DNA of 64,000 bases from Candidatus Gallionella acididurans (GCA_001577345.1 LSLI01000003.1:1-64000), one strand, 5' to 3'; counted from the stretch's first letter, positions 45,395-55,444 are shown. Program-made: numbers and translations. The notes: generated by a model from the sequence alone, not told the origin.

Positions 45395-47935
45395 ATGAGT
45401 AAGTGGTCATTTTGGCAGAAGGACTGGTTGGTGGGTTTGCTGGTGGCCTTGTTTTTTTTGGCGGGCGCAAGAAGCGATTTGATCCAGAGTCTGGAGCGCA
45501 AGGCCTACGACCTGGGTGTTTTGGCCACTTCGCGCACACCGAGCGACAAGATCGCGGTAATTGCGATTGATGACCGGAGTATCGCCAATCTGGGACGCTG
45601 GCCGTGGCCGCGCGAAATACATGCCAAAATGATCGATATCCTGACGGCGGGCCATGCCAAGGTGATCGGTTATACCGTCTTTTTCTTTGAACCGCAGGCG
45701 GATGCCGGGCTGGACTATATTTACAGGATTGCCGAATTGCTGCGCAATTCCACACTTAAAAAAACTTCCAATCCGGCGCAGCAGGCAGAACTGGCGCAGC
45801 TTGATGCGTTGCTGCGTGAGGCTGCGACAAATCTCGATAACGACCAGAAACTCAGCGATAGCATAGCCAGGGCCAACGATGTTTTGCTGCCGATATTTTT
45901 CGAGCTTGGAGAGCCCCAAGGCAAGCCCGGTCATCCCTTGCCGGACTATGTTTTGCGCAATAGTCTTCCGAATGTAAAAGATCCGGGCGGTTCCGGTGAA
46001 TTCCCGCCGCCTTCAAGAGGTGTGTTGTCACCCATCCCGTTGCTGGGCAGCAAGGCGATGTCCATTGGACACTTGAATAGTGATCCTGATGTCGACGGGG
46101 CAGTGCGTACTGAACCCCTGGTGATAAGCTATTACGACCAGTATTATCCCTCGCTATCATTGATGCTGGCGGCCAAAAGCCTGAATCTCGATCCCGGGGA
46201 TATACAGATCAATCTGGGCACAAGTGTGCGGTTGGGGAAACAGATAATCGCCACAGACCCGCAGTTAAAGATGTACACCTATTTTTACAAGGACAAGAAT
46301 GGGCGGCCGGCATTCCCCGTGGATTCTTTCTATGACGTTTTGAGCGGCAAGATTCCGGCTGAAAAGTATCGCGACAAAATCGTGTTGATCGGAGCTTCGG
46401 CAGCAGGTGTCGGATCGTTGCAGGTGACACCTGTTTCCTCTGCCATGCCCCCGGCGGAGATATTGGCGCATTCTGTATCCAGCATCCTCCAGGGTGACTT
46501 TTTTGTATCGCCAAGCTGGGCTGGATGGGCCCAAGCCGGAGCTTTTCTGCTGGTTGCGATTTATCTGACCCTGCTGTTGCCGCGCCTGAATGCAGCCATA
46601 GGTTCGTGGGTTACGGCGGTGTTATTCATTGCATTGCTGTCCACCCAATTTATTTTAATGACCGCCCAGGCGCTGTGGCTGCAATTGATGTTGCCGGCTG
46701 CCATGCTATTGGTCGGGCATTTGCTCCTTACCACCAAGCGTTTTTTGGTGGCCGAGAAAGGCAAGCGAAAATCAGATGCGGAATCAGCGGAAAGCAATCG
46801 CATGCTGGGCTTGGCTTTCCAGGGGCAGGGTCAGCTGGATATCGCCTTCGACAAATTCCGCAAGGTGCAGGTGGACGATAGCCTGATGGAGGTGTTGTAC
46901 AACCTGGGGCTGGATTTCGAGCGTAAGCGGCAGTTCAACAAGGCAGAGTCGGTATTCAAATATATGGCGGAATATAACCCGAAGTTTCGCGACCTGGATG
47001 CGCGCCTTGCCCAGACCAAGGCGATGTCCGAAACGGTGTTGCTCGGCGCTGCATCCGGCAGAAGCAACGCCAGTACATTGGTGTTGGACAACAGCGGCGT
47101 GTCCAAGCCGATGCTGGGGCGTTATGAAATAGAGAAAGAGCTCGGCAAGGGTGCGATGGGCGTGGTGTATCTGGGTAAGGATCCGAAAATCGGCCGTGTG
47201 GTGGCGATCAAAACCATGGCCCTGGCGCAGGAGTTCGAGGCCAGTGAAGTGGAGGAAGTGAAAGCCCGGTTTTTTCGCGAGGCCGAAACTGCCGGCCGCC
47301 TCAATCACCCGAATATCGTGACCATGTATGACGCGGGTGAGGAACATGACCTTGCCTACATCGCGATGGAGTTTCTTAAGGGCAGGGACTTGGCATCCCG
47401 CACCAAAGCGGATAATTTGCTGCCTTTGCCCAGTGTGCTGGGTATATTTTCAAAGGTTGCCGACGCGCTGGACTATGCGCACAAACAGAACGTGGTGCAC
47501 CGGGATATCAAGCCGGCCAATATCATGTACGACCCGGAAACTGACACGCCAAAATTAACCGATTTTGGAATTGCGCGCATCACTGATTCGAGCAAAACCA
47601 AAACAGGCATGGTTTTGGGAACGCCGTCGTTTATGTCGCCCGAACAATTGACCGGCAGGAAAATCGACGGGGCTTCAGACCTTTTCTCATTGGGCGTGAG
47701 CTTGTATCAAATGGCTTGTGGTAAGCTTCCGTTCGAGGGGGAGTCTATGGCTCAATTGATGTACCGTATTGCCAACGAGCAGCCTACGGATATCCTGAGC
47801 ATCAAACCTGATTTGCCGCAATGTCTGGTGGCAATAATAAATCGCTCATTGGCAAAGCGGATTGAGGAGCGCTATTCCAGTGGTGCTGAAATGGCCAATG
47901 ACTTGCGTCGTTGCGCCGCGAGCTTACAGGGGTAA
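45395..47935 (+). CDS. CHASE2-TPR-Ser/Thr protein kinase
   Basis: An 846-residue membrane receptor kinase. It has an N-terminal helix (residues ~10-25), a periplasmic CHASE2 sensor (~30-370, IAVIAIDDRSIANLGRWPWPR), three helices (~378-455), then two TPR-like units (~470-540). A C-terminal Hanks-type kinase starts at GRYEIEKELGKGAMG (~575). Catalytic HRDIKPANIMYD is near residue 703, followed by DFGIARI and the PSFMSPEQ activation segment. All key residues are present. The kinase at the C-terminus with an extracellular CHASE2 is an uncommon order. First gene of a signalling run with PP2C and FHA partners. Confidence 0.92.
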   Translation: MSKWSFWQKDWLVGLLVALFFLAGARSDLIQSLERKAYDLGVLATSRTPSDKIAVIAIDDRSIANLGRWPWPREIHAKMIDILTAGHAKVIGYTVFFFEPQADAGLDYIYRIAELLRNSTLKKTSNPAQQAELAQLDALLREAATNLDNDQKLSDSIARANDVLLPIFFELGEPQGKPGHPLPDYVLRNSLPNVKDPGGSGEFPPPSRGVLSPIPLLGSKAMSIGHLNSDPDVDGAVRTEPLVISYYDQYYPSLSLMLAAKSLNLDPGDIQINLGTSVRLGKQIIATDPQLKMYTYFYKDKNGRPAFPVDSFYDVLSGKIPAEKYRDKIVLIGASAAGVGSLQVTPVSSAMPPAEILAHSVSSILQGDFFVSPSWAGWAQAGAFLLVAIYLTLLLPRLNAAIGSWVTAVLFIALLSTQFILMTAQALWLQLMLPAAMLLVGHLLLTTKRFLVAEKGKRKSDAESAESNRMLGLAFQGQGQLDIAFDKFRKVQVDDSLMEVLYNLGLDFERKRQFNKAESVFKYMAEYNPKFRDLDARLAQTKAMSETVLLGAASGRSNASTLVLDNSGVSKPMLGRYEIEKELGKGAMGVVYLGKDPKIGRVVAIKTMALAQEFEASEVEEVKARFFREAETAGRLNHPNIVTMYDAGEEHDLAYIAMEFLKGRDLASRTKADNLLPLPSVLGIFSKVADALDYAHKQNVVHRDIKPANIMYDPETDTPKLTDFGIARITDSSKTKTGMVLGTPSFMSPEQLTGRKIDGASDLFSLGVSLYQMACGKLPFEGESMAQLMYRIANEQPTDILSIKPDLPQCLVAIINRSLAKRIEERYSSGAEMANDLRRCAASLQG

Positions 47936-47938
47936 TAC

Positions 47939-48766
47939 ATGAAGGTTACGGAGGCATTGGAAATATTCAGCCAGACGCATCCCGGGATGGTGCGTTCACA
48001 CAACGAGGATAGCGTTGCCTGCGAGCCCGCTTATGGATTGGTGGTGCTGGCGGACGGAATGGGTGGTTACAATGCCGGCGAGGTCGCGAGCGGGATAGCC
48101 GTTTCGGTAGTGGTGACCGAAGTTAGCCACTCTTTGCAGGATGCCAGCCCGATTGATCGCGATGAAACAAGCGACGAAGAACTGGGTGTGATGTTGTTGC
48201 GCAACAACATTCAGAAGGCGAATGCCTCGATTTTTCATGCGGCGGAAAGCCAGCCGCAATATTCGGGTATGGGAACAACCATTGTTTCCGGACTGTTTTA
48301 TGACAACCGCATGGTGGTCGGACATGTCGGGGATTCGCGCATGTACCGGTTGCGCGGCGAAGTCCTGGAAACGGTCACCCGGGATCATTCATTGCTACAG
48401 GAACAGATTGATGGCGGGATTATCAGTGTGGAAGATGCGCGCCTGTCAAAAAACAAGAATTTGGTGACCCGCGCCGTCGGGATCGATGCGCAAGTGGTGC
48501 CGGAAATCCATGTGCTTGAAGTGCTGGTCGGGGATGTGTACCTGCTATGTTCGGATGGCTTGAACGACATGGTCGAGGATGAAGACATACAGTCCACGTT
48601 GTATGCATTGCAAAACAATTTGCCGCTTGCCGCTAGTCAGTTGATACAGATGGCTAACGACAATGGCGGACGGGATAATATTTCCGTGATATTGGTGAAA
48701 GTAAAAGGCGGGTTCTCCGTTCCGCGAGGTTGGCTGGCAAAATCTTTCGCCTGGTTTAAAAGATAA
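47939..48766 (+). CDS. PP2C-type Ser/Thr protein phosphatase
   Basis: A 275-residue PPM/Stp1-like phosphatase. Metal-binding motifs are GMVRSHNEDS, VVLADGMGGYNAGE, VVGHVGDSRMYR, CSDGLND and NGGRDNISVILV. It should reverse phosphorylation by the kinase 3 bases upstream. The C-terminal 20 residues (RGWLAKSFAWFKR) form an amphipathic helix that may touch the membrane. Confidence 0.94.
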   Translation: MKVTEALEIFSQTHPGMVRSHNEDSVACEPAYGLVVLADGMGGYNAGEVASGIAVSVVVTEVSHSLQDASPIDRDETSDEELGVMLLRNNIQKANASIFHAAESQPQYSGMGTTIVSGLFYDNRMVVGHVGDSRMYRLRGEVLETVTRDHSLLQEQIDGGIISVEDARLSKNKNLVTRAVGIDAQVVPEIHVLEVLVGDVYLLCSDGLNDMVEDEDIQSTLYALQNNLPLAASQLIQMANDNGGRDNISVILVKVKGGFSVPRGWLAKSFAWFKR

Positions 48767-48780
48767 TTAGCAAGAGGATT

Positions 48781-49611
48781 ATGACTATGGCTGCAAAATT
48801 GATACTTAGCATGGACGGGGCGGTACTTAAAGAGTTTCCACTTAACAAGGAGCGCATGACTATTGGCCGCAAGGAACATAATGATGTTGCCATAGACAAT
48901 CTTGCAGTAAGTGGCGAGCACGCTGCTATTGTTACCATACTGCACGATTCCTTCCTTGAGGATCTGGATAGTACCAATGGGCTGGAAGTCAACGGGGTAC
49001 CGACAAAAAAGCATTTTCTGCAAAACAACGATGTGATAGGGATCGGCAAATACAGGCTGAAATATATCAGTGATCAAGTCACCCAGACCACTCCTGCCGA
49101 TTTCGAAAAAACGATGGTGATGCGCAGTCCACCCAAACAGTTTGCTCCAAGCGCAAGTAATCCCCCAACCAGCCAGGGTCCTGCGCACGGGCTGGCCGGA
49201 AGCAAGCCCTTGCAAAGTGAAGCGATTGAAAAAACCGGGAAATTCGAAGCTCAAAAAATCACGACACCGGGCGCCCCCAGTCAAGCAGCTGCACCGGCAG
49301 TCCCGGAATCTGCGCCCAAACCGGCTCCGCAAGCTGGCGTTCCGCAGCAAGTCGCGGTGGTACAAGTCTTGACCGGGCCAAACGCGGGCAAGGAGCTGGA
49401 GTTGATAAAAAACCTCACCACGCTGGGCAAGCCTGGCTTGCAGGTGGCTGTATTGACGAGGCGTCCGCAGGGGTATTTTATCACCCATGTCGAAGGGGAT
49501 AGTTTCCCTTTGGTGAATGGCCAGGCGCTTACGAACCAGGCGCGCCAGTTGAAAGAACATGACGTGATCGAGCTGGCGGGGGTCAAGATGGAATTCTATT
49601 TCAAGGGTTAG
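48781..49611 (+). CDS. FHA-domain protein with two FHA-like modules
   Basis: A 276-residue protein. The first FHA domain (residues ~8-95) has the phosphothreonine-binding GRKEHND, SGEHA and LDSTNGLEVNG motifs. A long Pro/Ala/Gln linker (~115-195) follows. The C-terminal ~80 residues (VLTGPNAGKELEL to GVKMEFYF) look like a second FHA fold lacking the SxxH pair, so probably not phospho-binding. It would read phosphorylation by the neighbouring kinase. AGAGGAT precedes the ATG. Confidence 0.88.
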   Translation: MTMAAKLILSMDGAVLKEFPLNKERMTIGRKEHNDVAIDNLAVSGEHAAIVTILHDSFLEDLDSTNGLEVNGVPTKKHFLQNNDVIGIGKYRLKYISDQVTQTTPADFEKTMVMRSPPKQFAPSASNPPTSQGPAHGLAGSKPLQSEAIEKTGKFEAQKITTPGAPSQAAAPAVPESAPKPAPQAGVPQQVAVVQVLTGPNAGKELELIKNLTTLGKPGLQVAVLTRRPQGYFITHVEGDSFPLVNGQALTNQARQLKEHDVIELAGVKMEFYFKG

Positions 49612-49687
49612 TAGTGGGAATAAGACAGAAGGCCGTGGTGCCCGGTGTCTCTCGCCGGGCCGGACAGTCCGGTAGCCATTCGACCGT

Positions 49688-51997
49688 ATGGCAGAATCCT
49701 TGCCGCTGCTGTGCCGGATATGTATTGAAGCTGCCGCGTGGCGACGCAAACAAGTTTTTCCTCTGTTCTTCGCCGTGAAAAAAAGAGCAATCCTGATCGT
49801 ACTCGGGCTATTGATCGTCCTGGTCTTTGTGGGCAATGCCGCCCGGTTTTACAGGCTGGATTTTGTCGCCCAACTGTCATCGCTCATATACGACTACCGC
49901 ATGCGCTTGACGATGCCGCGGACACTGGATCATCGTATCGTTATTCTTGACATCGACGAAAAGAGCCTGAAGGAGGAGGGGCGCTGGCCATGGGGACGAG
50001 ACCGCTTGGCTCTGTTGATGGATGAGTTGTTCGATAAATACGGTATAGCCGAGGTGGGATTTGACGTGGTTTTTGCCGAAAGGGATGACAGTTCCGGTCT
50101 GAAGGAATTGGAAAAGCTCGGGCAGAACCAGCTCAAAAATGATGCCACGTTTCAATCGGTTCTCAGCCGGGTCAAGCCGCAACTCGAGTATGACGAGTTG
50201 TTTGCGGACAAGATCAGAAATCGCAAGGTGGTGCTGGGATATTACCTGAACAATCAGAAAAATATCAATGTGTCGGGGAGCCTGCCGGAACCGGTTTTCC
50301 CTGCCGGGACATTCAATGGTTATCCGATTGAGTTCACTACCTGGAATGGCTATGGCGGGAATCTTCACGAATTGCAGCAAGCTGCCGCGGATGCCGGACA
50401 TTTCAATCCCATGGTGGACTCCGATGGTCGCGTGCGCCGCGTGCCCATGTTGGCCGAATATGCAGGTGCATATTACGAATCCCTATCGCTTGCGATGGTG
50501 CGCACCCTGCTGGGCTATCCAAAACTGGTACCCGGTTTCGCCAGCTTGAAGAGCGGCGGATATACGGGCTTGGAGTGGCTGGAACTGGAAGTTACCGGGG
50601 GCAATCTGAAAATCCCCGTGGACAGGGATGTGGCCACCTTTGTGCCATACCGTGGAAAACAAGGGAGTTTCCGTTATATTTCGGCCACGGATGTGCTTCA
50701 TGGCAGGGTCGACATCTCGCAGCTGAAAGACAAGATCGTTCTGGTAGGTACCACTGCTCCGGGGCTGATGGATATGCGCTCAACCCCTGTGGATGAGGTT
50801 TATCCCGGTGTGGAAGTCCACGCCAACCTGATTGCTGGTATTCTCGACCAGAATTTGAAGCAGCGGCCGGCCTATATGCTCGGAGCTGAAGTGATCTGGT
50901 TGTTGCTGATCGGTATCGCATTGAACTTTTTGTTGCCGCTGTTCAGTCCGGCAAAGGCAATTCTGACCTCGGTACTTGTGCTGGGCACTACTGTGGCGCT
51001 GAGCCTGCTGATGTGGACATATGCGGATATTGTGATGCCTGTGGCTAATAGTATCGTTATGATCGTGCTGTTGTTTGCCTTGAACATGTCTTACGGCTAC
51101 TTCGTGGAATCGCGTATCAAGCGGCAAATCACCGGACTGTTCGGGCAGTATGTTCCCGGCGAATTAGTCGAAGAAATGGCGAAACACCCGGAAAGCGTGT
51201 CCATGGAAGGCGAGAGTCGGGAAATGACGATCCTGTTTTCTGATGTGCGCGGCTTTACAACCATAGCGGAAAGCCTGGAACCCAAGGAATTAGCACTGTT
51301 GATGCATGACTTTCTGACTCCCTTGTCGCGTGTGGTTTATAAGCACCACGGCACGATAGACAAATATATGGGTGATTGCATCATGGCATTTTGGGGCGCG
51401 CCATTGCACGATCCTGATCATGCGCGCAATGCCATGCTGGCTGCAATCGAGATGCAGATGACCTTGCAGAGCTTGCAGCCATTCTTCAAGGGACGAGGCT
51501 GGCCTGAGATACGCGCGGGTATAGGCATCAACACCGGACGCGTCAGTGTGGGCAACATGGGTTCCGAACTTCGTGTAGCCTACACGGTGATGGGCGATGA
51601 AGTGAATTTGGCTTCGCGCCTGGAAGGTTTAACCAAACAATACGGGGTTGACCTGATAGTAGGTGAAAATACCCGGAATACCGCAACCGATTTTATTTAC
51701 CGTGAACTTGACCATGTGCGGGTAAAAGGTAAAGATAAGCCCGTTGCGATTTACGAACCATTGGGATTGGCCGGTGAGGCGAGCAAGGAACTGCATGATG
51801 AAGTGAGATGGTTCCATGATGCGCGTCGTTACTACCGTAAACAGGATTGGGAACAGGCGGAGTTACAATTGATGAATTTGCAGCGCATGTTTCCGGCTAT
51901 AGAACTGTATAGAATGTATGCGGAGCGCGTGGCTTTCTACCGTAAAAATCCGCCATCCGCAGACTGGGATGGCGTGTTCGTGTTCGAGACCAAGTAA
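49688..51997 (+). CDS. CHASE2 class III adenylate/guanylate cyclase
   Basis: A 769-residue membrane cyclase. It has an N-terminal helix (~32-50), a periplasmic CHASE2 (~60-390), three helices (~399-475) and a C-terminal class III cyclase domain (~505-700). The domain has the metal-binding LFSDVRGFT, KYMGDCIMAFWGAP and the GIGINTGRVSVGNMGS and DEVNLASRLEG elements. The lysine in DKYMGD favours ATP (cAMP product). The CHASE2-three-helix front resembles that of the kinase. The start is uncertain: no Shine-Dalgarno at ATG 49688; a GTG at 49775 would still keep the first helix. Confidence 0.9.
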   Translation: MAESLPLLCRICIEAAAWRRKQVFPLFFAVKKRAILIVLGLLIVLVFVGNAARFYRLDFVAQLSSLIYDYRMRLTMPRTLDHRIVILDIDEKSLKEEGRWPWGRDRLALLMDELFDKYGIAEVGFDVVFAERDDSSGLKELEKLGQNQLKNDATFQSVLSRVKPQLEYDELFADKIRNRKVVLGYYLNNQKNINVSGSLPEPVFPAGTFNGYPIEFTTWNGYGGNLHELQQAAADAGHFNPMVDSDGRVRRVPMLAEYAGAYYESLSLAMVRTLLGYPKLVPGFASLKSGGYTGLEWLELEVTGGNLKIPVDRDVATFVPYRGKQGSFRYISATDVLHGRVDISQLKDKIVLVGTTAPGLMDMRSTPVDEVYPGVEVHANLIAGILDQNLKQRPAYMLGAEVIWLLLIGIALNFLLPLFSPAKAILTSVLVLGTTVALSLLMWTYADIVMPVANSIVMIVLLFALNMSYGYFVESRIKRQITGLFGQYVPGELVEEMAKHPESVSMEGESREMTILFSDVRGFTTIAESLEPKELALLMHDFLTPLSRVVYKHHGTIDKYMGDCIMAFWGAPLHDPDHARNAMLAAIEMQMTLQSLQPFFKGRGWPEIRAGIGINTGRVSVGNMGSELRVAYTVMGDEVNLASRLEGLTKQYGVDLIVGENTRNTATDFIYRELDHVRVKGKDKPVAIYEPLGLAGEASKELHDEVRWFHDARRYYRKQDWEQAELQLMNLQRMFPAIELYRMYAERVAFYRKNPPSADWDGVFVFETK

Positions 51998-52040
51998 TCC
52001 GTTATTTTTCCCGATAAACATTCAGGATAATCAAAACATC

Positions 52041-52805
52041 ATGAAGCTAAGGGTATTGGGATGCAGCGGTGGTATCGGTGGCAATCTGCGCACCACTTCG
52101 TTCCTGTTGGACCAGGATGTGCTGATTGACGCCGGCACCGGGGTGACAGAACTCAGCCTTACTGAACTTGCCTTGGTTGATCATGTTTTTGTTACCCACT
52201 CCCATCTCGATCATATCGCTTGCATTCCCTTCATGGTTGACAGTGTCGGGTTCATGCGGGATAAGCCGTTAACCGTTCACGCAACCGAGGAAACCCAGGA
52301 AATTCTCAGGCAACATATTTTCAACTGGAAAATATGGCCGGATTTCACTGAAATACCCAATGTTCGCCAGCCCTACATGCGTTACCAGTCCATCGAGCTG
52401 GGCGTGCCCCGGGTTTTGAACGGGCGGAAAATAACTGCCATACCAGCCAACCATGTTGTTCCGGCGGTCGGCTACCATCTGGACAGCGGTGCGGCCAGTT
52501 TGATATTCAGCGGGGATACCACATCCAATGACGCACTATGGGATGTGGTTAACAAAATTAATAATTTGCGATACCTTATCATAGAGACGGCATTCCCCAA
52601 TAGCGAGAAAGACCTGGCGATTATTTCCAAGCATCTTTGCCCCAGTATGCTCGCCGAAGAATTGGCAAAACTGACTCGCGAGGCGGAGATTTTCATCACT
52701 CACCTTAAACCGGGCGAGTTGGAAATCACCATGACGGAAATCGAGGACTGCGTGCTCGGATTGCGCCCCAGAATGTTGCTCAATAATCAAGTATTCGAAT
52801 TTTGA
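52041..52805 (+). CDS. class II cyclic-nucleotide phosphodiesterase-like metallo-beta-lactamase protein
   Basis: A 254-residue MBL-fold hydrolase. It has GCSGGIGGNLRTTSFLLD at the start, the zinc motif THSHLDHIACIPF near residue 52, FSGDTTSND near residue 160 and a late ITHLKPGE. This pattern (GCxGG, IDAGTG, HSHLDH) matches class II 3',5'-cAMP phosphodiesterases such as yeast PDE1 and bacterial relatives. Lying right after a cyclase, it is a likely cAMP-removal enzyme. The ATG at 52041 begins the conserved region. Confidence 0.8.
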   Translation: MKLRVLGCSGGIGGNLRTTSFLLDQDVLIDAGTGVTELSLTELALVDHVFVTHSHLDHIACIPFMVDSVGFMRDKPLTVHATEETQEILRQHIFNWKIWPDFTEIPNVRQPYMRYQSIELGVPRVLNGRKITAIPANHVVPAVGYHLDSGAASLIFSGDTTSNDALWDVVNKINNLRYLIIETAFPNSEKDLAIISKHLCPSMLAEELAKLTREAEIFITHLKPGELEITMTEIEDCVLGLRPRMLLNNQVFEF

Positions 52806-53031
52806 AGAATAAAGATGATTTTCATTTTTAAGCTTCCCGAAGCATCAATTTTTCAGGCTGAGGTTAGTGAGATCTGGAACATCATGCAGATTGACCTGAA
52901 AAATCTTCAGGCAGGCGCAGACCGGAAGTCCGGGCGCAAACCGCAAGTAAAATGCAGGTTTTGATCGATGGATTATGGATGGTGCCGAGACCGGTACGAA
53001 ACAGCCTCATGAAACAGGCAAGGGAGTGGAA

Positions 53032-53727
53032 ATGAGCACAGTTATGGCAGCCAAAACCGCATCAAGCAATGCCGGTGATATCAAGGCCAAGCTTGAGTTT
53101 ACCAAGAGCCTCAATCAGGTCAGCAACAAGATCCACGCCACCGGCAACGTTGATGAAATTATGCTGGACGTCAGCAGGGACATCTGCGCGTTGTTCAATG
53201 CAGACAGGTTGACGATTTATGTTGTGGGCGAAGACAATATTTCACTGGTTTCCAAGGTCAAGACCGGCCTTAACTCCTTCAAGGATTTAAAGTTGCCCAT
53301 TGCCGAGCAGAGCCTTGCCGGATACGCGGCAATGCATAAAAAATTGCTCAACATAAAAGATGTCTATGATGAGAAGGAACTGGCCGGATACAGTCCCCAT
53401 CTGCGGTTTTTGCAGGAAGTTGACAAGCGTACCGGATACCGCACCAAGCAAATGCTGGTCGCGCCTATACTGGATGCATCCCATGGTGATCTTGTCGGCG
53501 TAATCCAGGTAATCAACAACAAGGCCGGTGCCCCTTTTGCCGTTTTGATCGAAGAGGGTGTGCAGGAACTGGCGCAGACCATGGCGGTGGCACTGCGCCA
53601 ACATCTGCGCCAGCGTGAAAGTTCGATTAAAACAAAATACGATTACTTGGTGGCAGACGGGGTTCTTTCCGCTGCAGAGTTTGAGCTGGCAACACGTACA
53701 GCAAGGCACACAGGGTATAGATGTTGA
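53032..53727 (+). pseudogene. GAF half of a GAF-PilB/GspE-like ATPase, cut by a frameshift
   Basis: A 231-residue frame starting with a good ribosome site (AGGGAG). Residues ~35-190 are a GAF sensor domain (ISRDICALFNADRLTIY-like core, QMLVAPILD, GVIQVINNK). Residues ~195-228 enter a MshEN-like domain (YDYLVADGVLSAAEFELA) and then hit a stop at 53725. The protein sequence continues, in the +1 frame, from 53711 into the ATPase. So this and the next entry were one gene of about 800 codons. The break is at a CACACA run (53707-53712). It could be a real mutation, phase variation, or a sequencing error. Confidence 0.82.
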
Positions 53728-55435
53728 AGAAGTGCTCACCGACGAATTCCAGGTCACTGTCCCGGCCCTGGGTAAGGCGTTGTCCAGTTTCTTTGGAGTG
53801 CCATATGAGGCCTATCGTGGAGACCGCCTCAAACCTGCAGAATTATTGAAAAATCTGAGGCGCGAGTATGTCGAAAGCAGCCGCTGGGTTCCACTCCTGG
53901 AATCTCAGGAGGGATTGGTGATATTGACCACTGACCCGGAGCGCATTCAGGCTTCGCGCGTGGTCAACAATATTTTTCCTAAAAACCGGCTGGTCTATCA
54001 GGTTTGTTCGCAGCGCGAATTCACTCAAACCTTGAATCTGTTCTATGGCGGCGGCGCTGCTTCGGAAGGTGGAGGCGGCATGGCCGATGAGTCGTCCATG
54101 GATGACATATTGTCCAGTATGGGAGGTGATGAAGAAGAGGGGATCGTTACTCCCGATGAAGTCAGTGCCGCCGCCGATAACGAACTGGTCAAGCTGGTCA
54201 ACAAAGTCATCGTTGATGCTTACCGGATGGGTGCTTCGGACATTCATGTCGAGCCCGGACCGGGCAAGGCCAAGACACAGATTCGGGTGCGCAAAGACGG
54301 GTCATTGTTGAACTACATCGAAGTTCCATCAACTTATCGCAACGCACTGATAACGCGCATCAAGATCATGTGCGATCTGGATATTTCCGAGAAACGCAAG
54401 CCGCAGGACGGCAAAATAAAATTCAAGAAATTCGGCCCGCTGGACATCGAGTTGCGTGTCGCGACAATTCCCTCACAAGGCGGCGTGGAAGACGTGGTGA
54501 TGCGTATTCTGGCCTCGGGAGAACCGTTGCCGCTGGAGAAAATGGGTTTTTCGGCACGCAACAATGAACTGATCCGGACAACGGTGACCAAGCCGTATGG
54601 ATTGTTCTTTGTATGCGGCCCGACAGGCTCTGGCAAGACCACCACGCTGCATTCCATACTCAAGTATATCAACAAGCCGGAAACCAAGATCTGGACCGTC
54701 GAAGATCCGGTGGAGATTACCCAGAAGGGCTTGCGCCAGGTGCAGATCAACAAAAAAGCCGGGCTGGATTTCCCCACCATCATGCGCGCCTTCCTGCGCG
54801 CTGACCCGGATGTGATCATGGTCGGCGAAATGCGCGACAAGGAAACCGTGTCCATCGGCATCGAAGCCTCATTGACCGGCCATCTGGTGTTTGCCACGCT
54901 GCATACCAATAGCGCCCCGGAATCCATCAACCGCCTGCTGGATATGGGCATGGATCCATTCAACTTTGCCGATGCCTTGCTGGGTATATTGGCGCAGCGC
55001 TTGGGGAAGCGCCTGTGCGGCGATTGCAAGAAGCCGCATATAGCGACTGCCGACGAAATAAAGTCGATGCTCACCGAATTCAGCTCTGAGTTGACTAACA
55101 TCGCCAGCTGGAAAAAAGACCCGGTTGCGGCGATGAAGAATTTGTATAACGAATGGGTAAAATCATTCGCCGACCCCAAGGGTCAATTCACCCTTTATAC
55201 CCCGGTGGGTTGTGAGAAATGCACCGGCACCGGCTATCGCGGGCGGGTTGGTTTGCATGAATTGCTGATAGGCACCGATCCGATCAAGAAGGCGGTCCAG
55301 GAGCGCGCCCGTGTTGCCGATTTGCTGGCCATCGCATTGGAGGAAGGGATGCGTACCCTGAAGCAGGATGGCATTGAGAAAGTGCTGCAAGGCATTACCG
55401 ATATGCACCAGGTACGGGCTGTCTGCATAAAGTAG
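53711..55435 (+). CDS. PilB/GspE-family secretion ATPase (C-terminal part of the frameshifted gene)
   Basis: About 574 residues from the junction. The rest of the MshEN-like domain is QGIDVEEVLTDEF to SFFGVPYEAY. Then come a glycine/acidic linker and the hexameric ATPase: Walker A GPTGSGKTTTLHS, Asp box WTVEDPVE, Walker B DPDVIMVGEMRD, His box GHLVFATLHTNSAPES. Zinc cysteines are in CGDCKK and CEKCTGTGYRGR. Such ATPases drive type IV pilus or type II secretion assembly. First usable in-frame starts after the break are GTG 53732 and later ATGs; expression as a separate protein is unproven. No PilC or PilD gene is adjacent. Confidence 0.82.
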   Translation, partial: QGIDVEEVLTDEFQVTVPALGKALSSFFGVPYEAYRGDRLKPAELLKNLRREYVESSRWVPLLESQEGLVILTTDPERIQASRVVNNIFPKNRLVYQVCSQREFTQTLNLFYGGGAASEGGGGMADESSMDDILSSMGGDEEEGIVTPDEVSAAADNELVKLVNKVIVDAYRMGASDIHVEPGPGKAKTQIRVRKDGSLLNYIEVPSTYRNALITRIKIMCDLDISEKRKPQDGKIKFKKFGPLDIELRVATIPSQGGVEDVVMRILASGEPLPLEKMGFSARNNELIRTTVTKPYGLFFVCGPTGSGKTTTLHSILKYINKPETKIWTVEDPVEITQKGLRQVQINKKAGLDFPTIMRAFLRADPDVIMVGEMRDKETVSIGIEASLTGHLVFATLHTNSAPESINRLLDMGMDPFNFADALLGILAQRLGKRLCGDCKKPHIATADEIKSMLTEFSSELTNIASWKKDPVAAMKNLYNEWVKSFADPKGQFTLYTPVGCEKCTGTGYRGRVGLHELLIGTDPIKKAVQERARVADLLAIALEEGMRTLKQDGIEKVLQGITDMHQVRAVCIK

Positions 55436-55444
55436 GAGAAGCCC

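Noticed and set aside
52815-52964. 49-codon frame between the phosphodiesterase and GAF genes
   Set aside because: No ribosome site, no recognisable pattern; probably chance in a 226-base gap.
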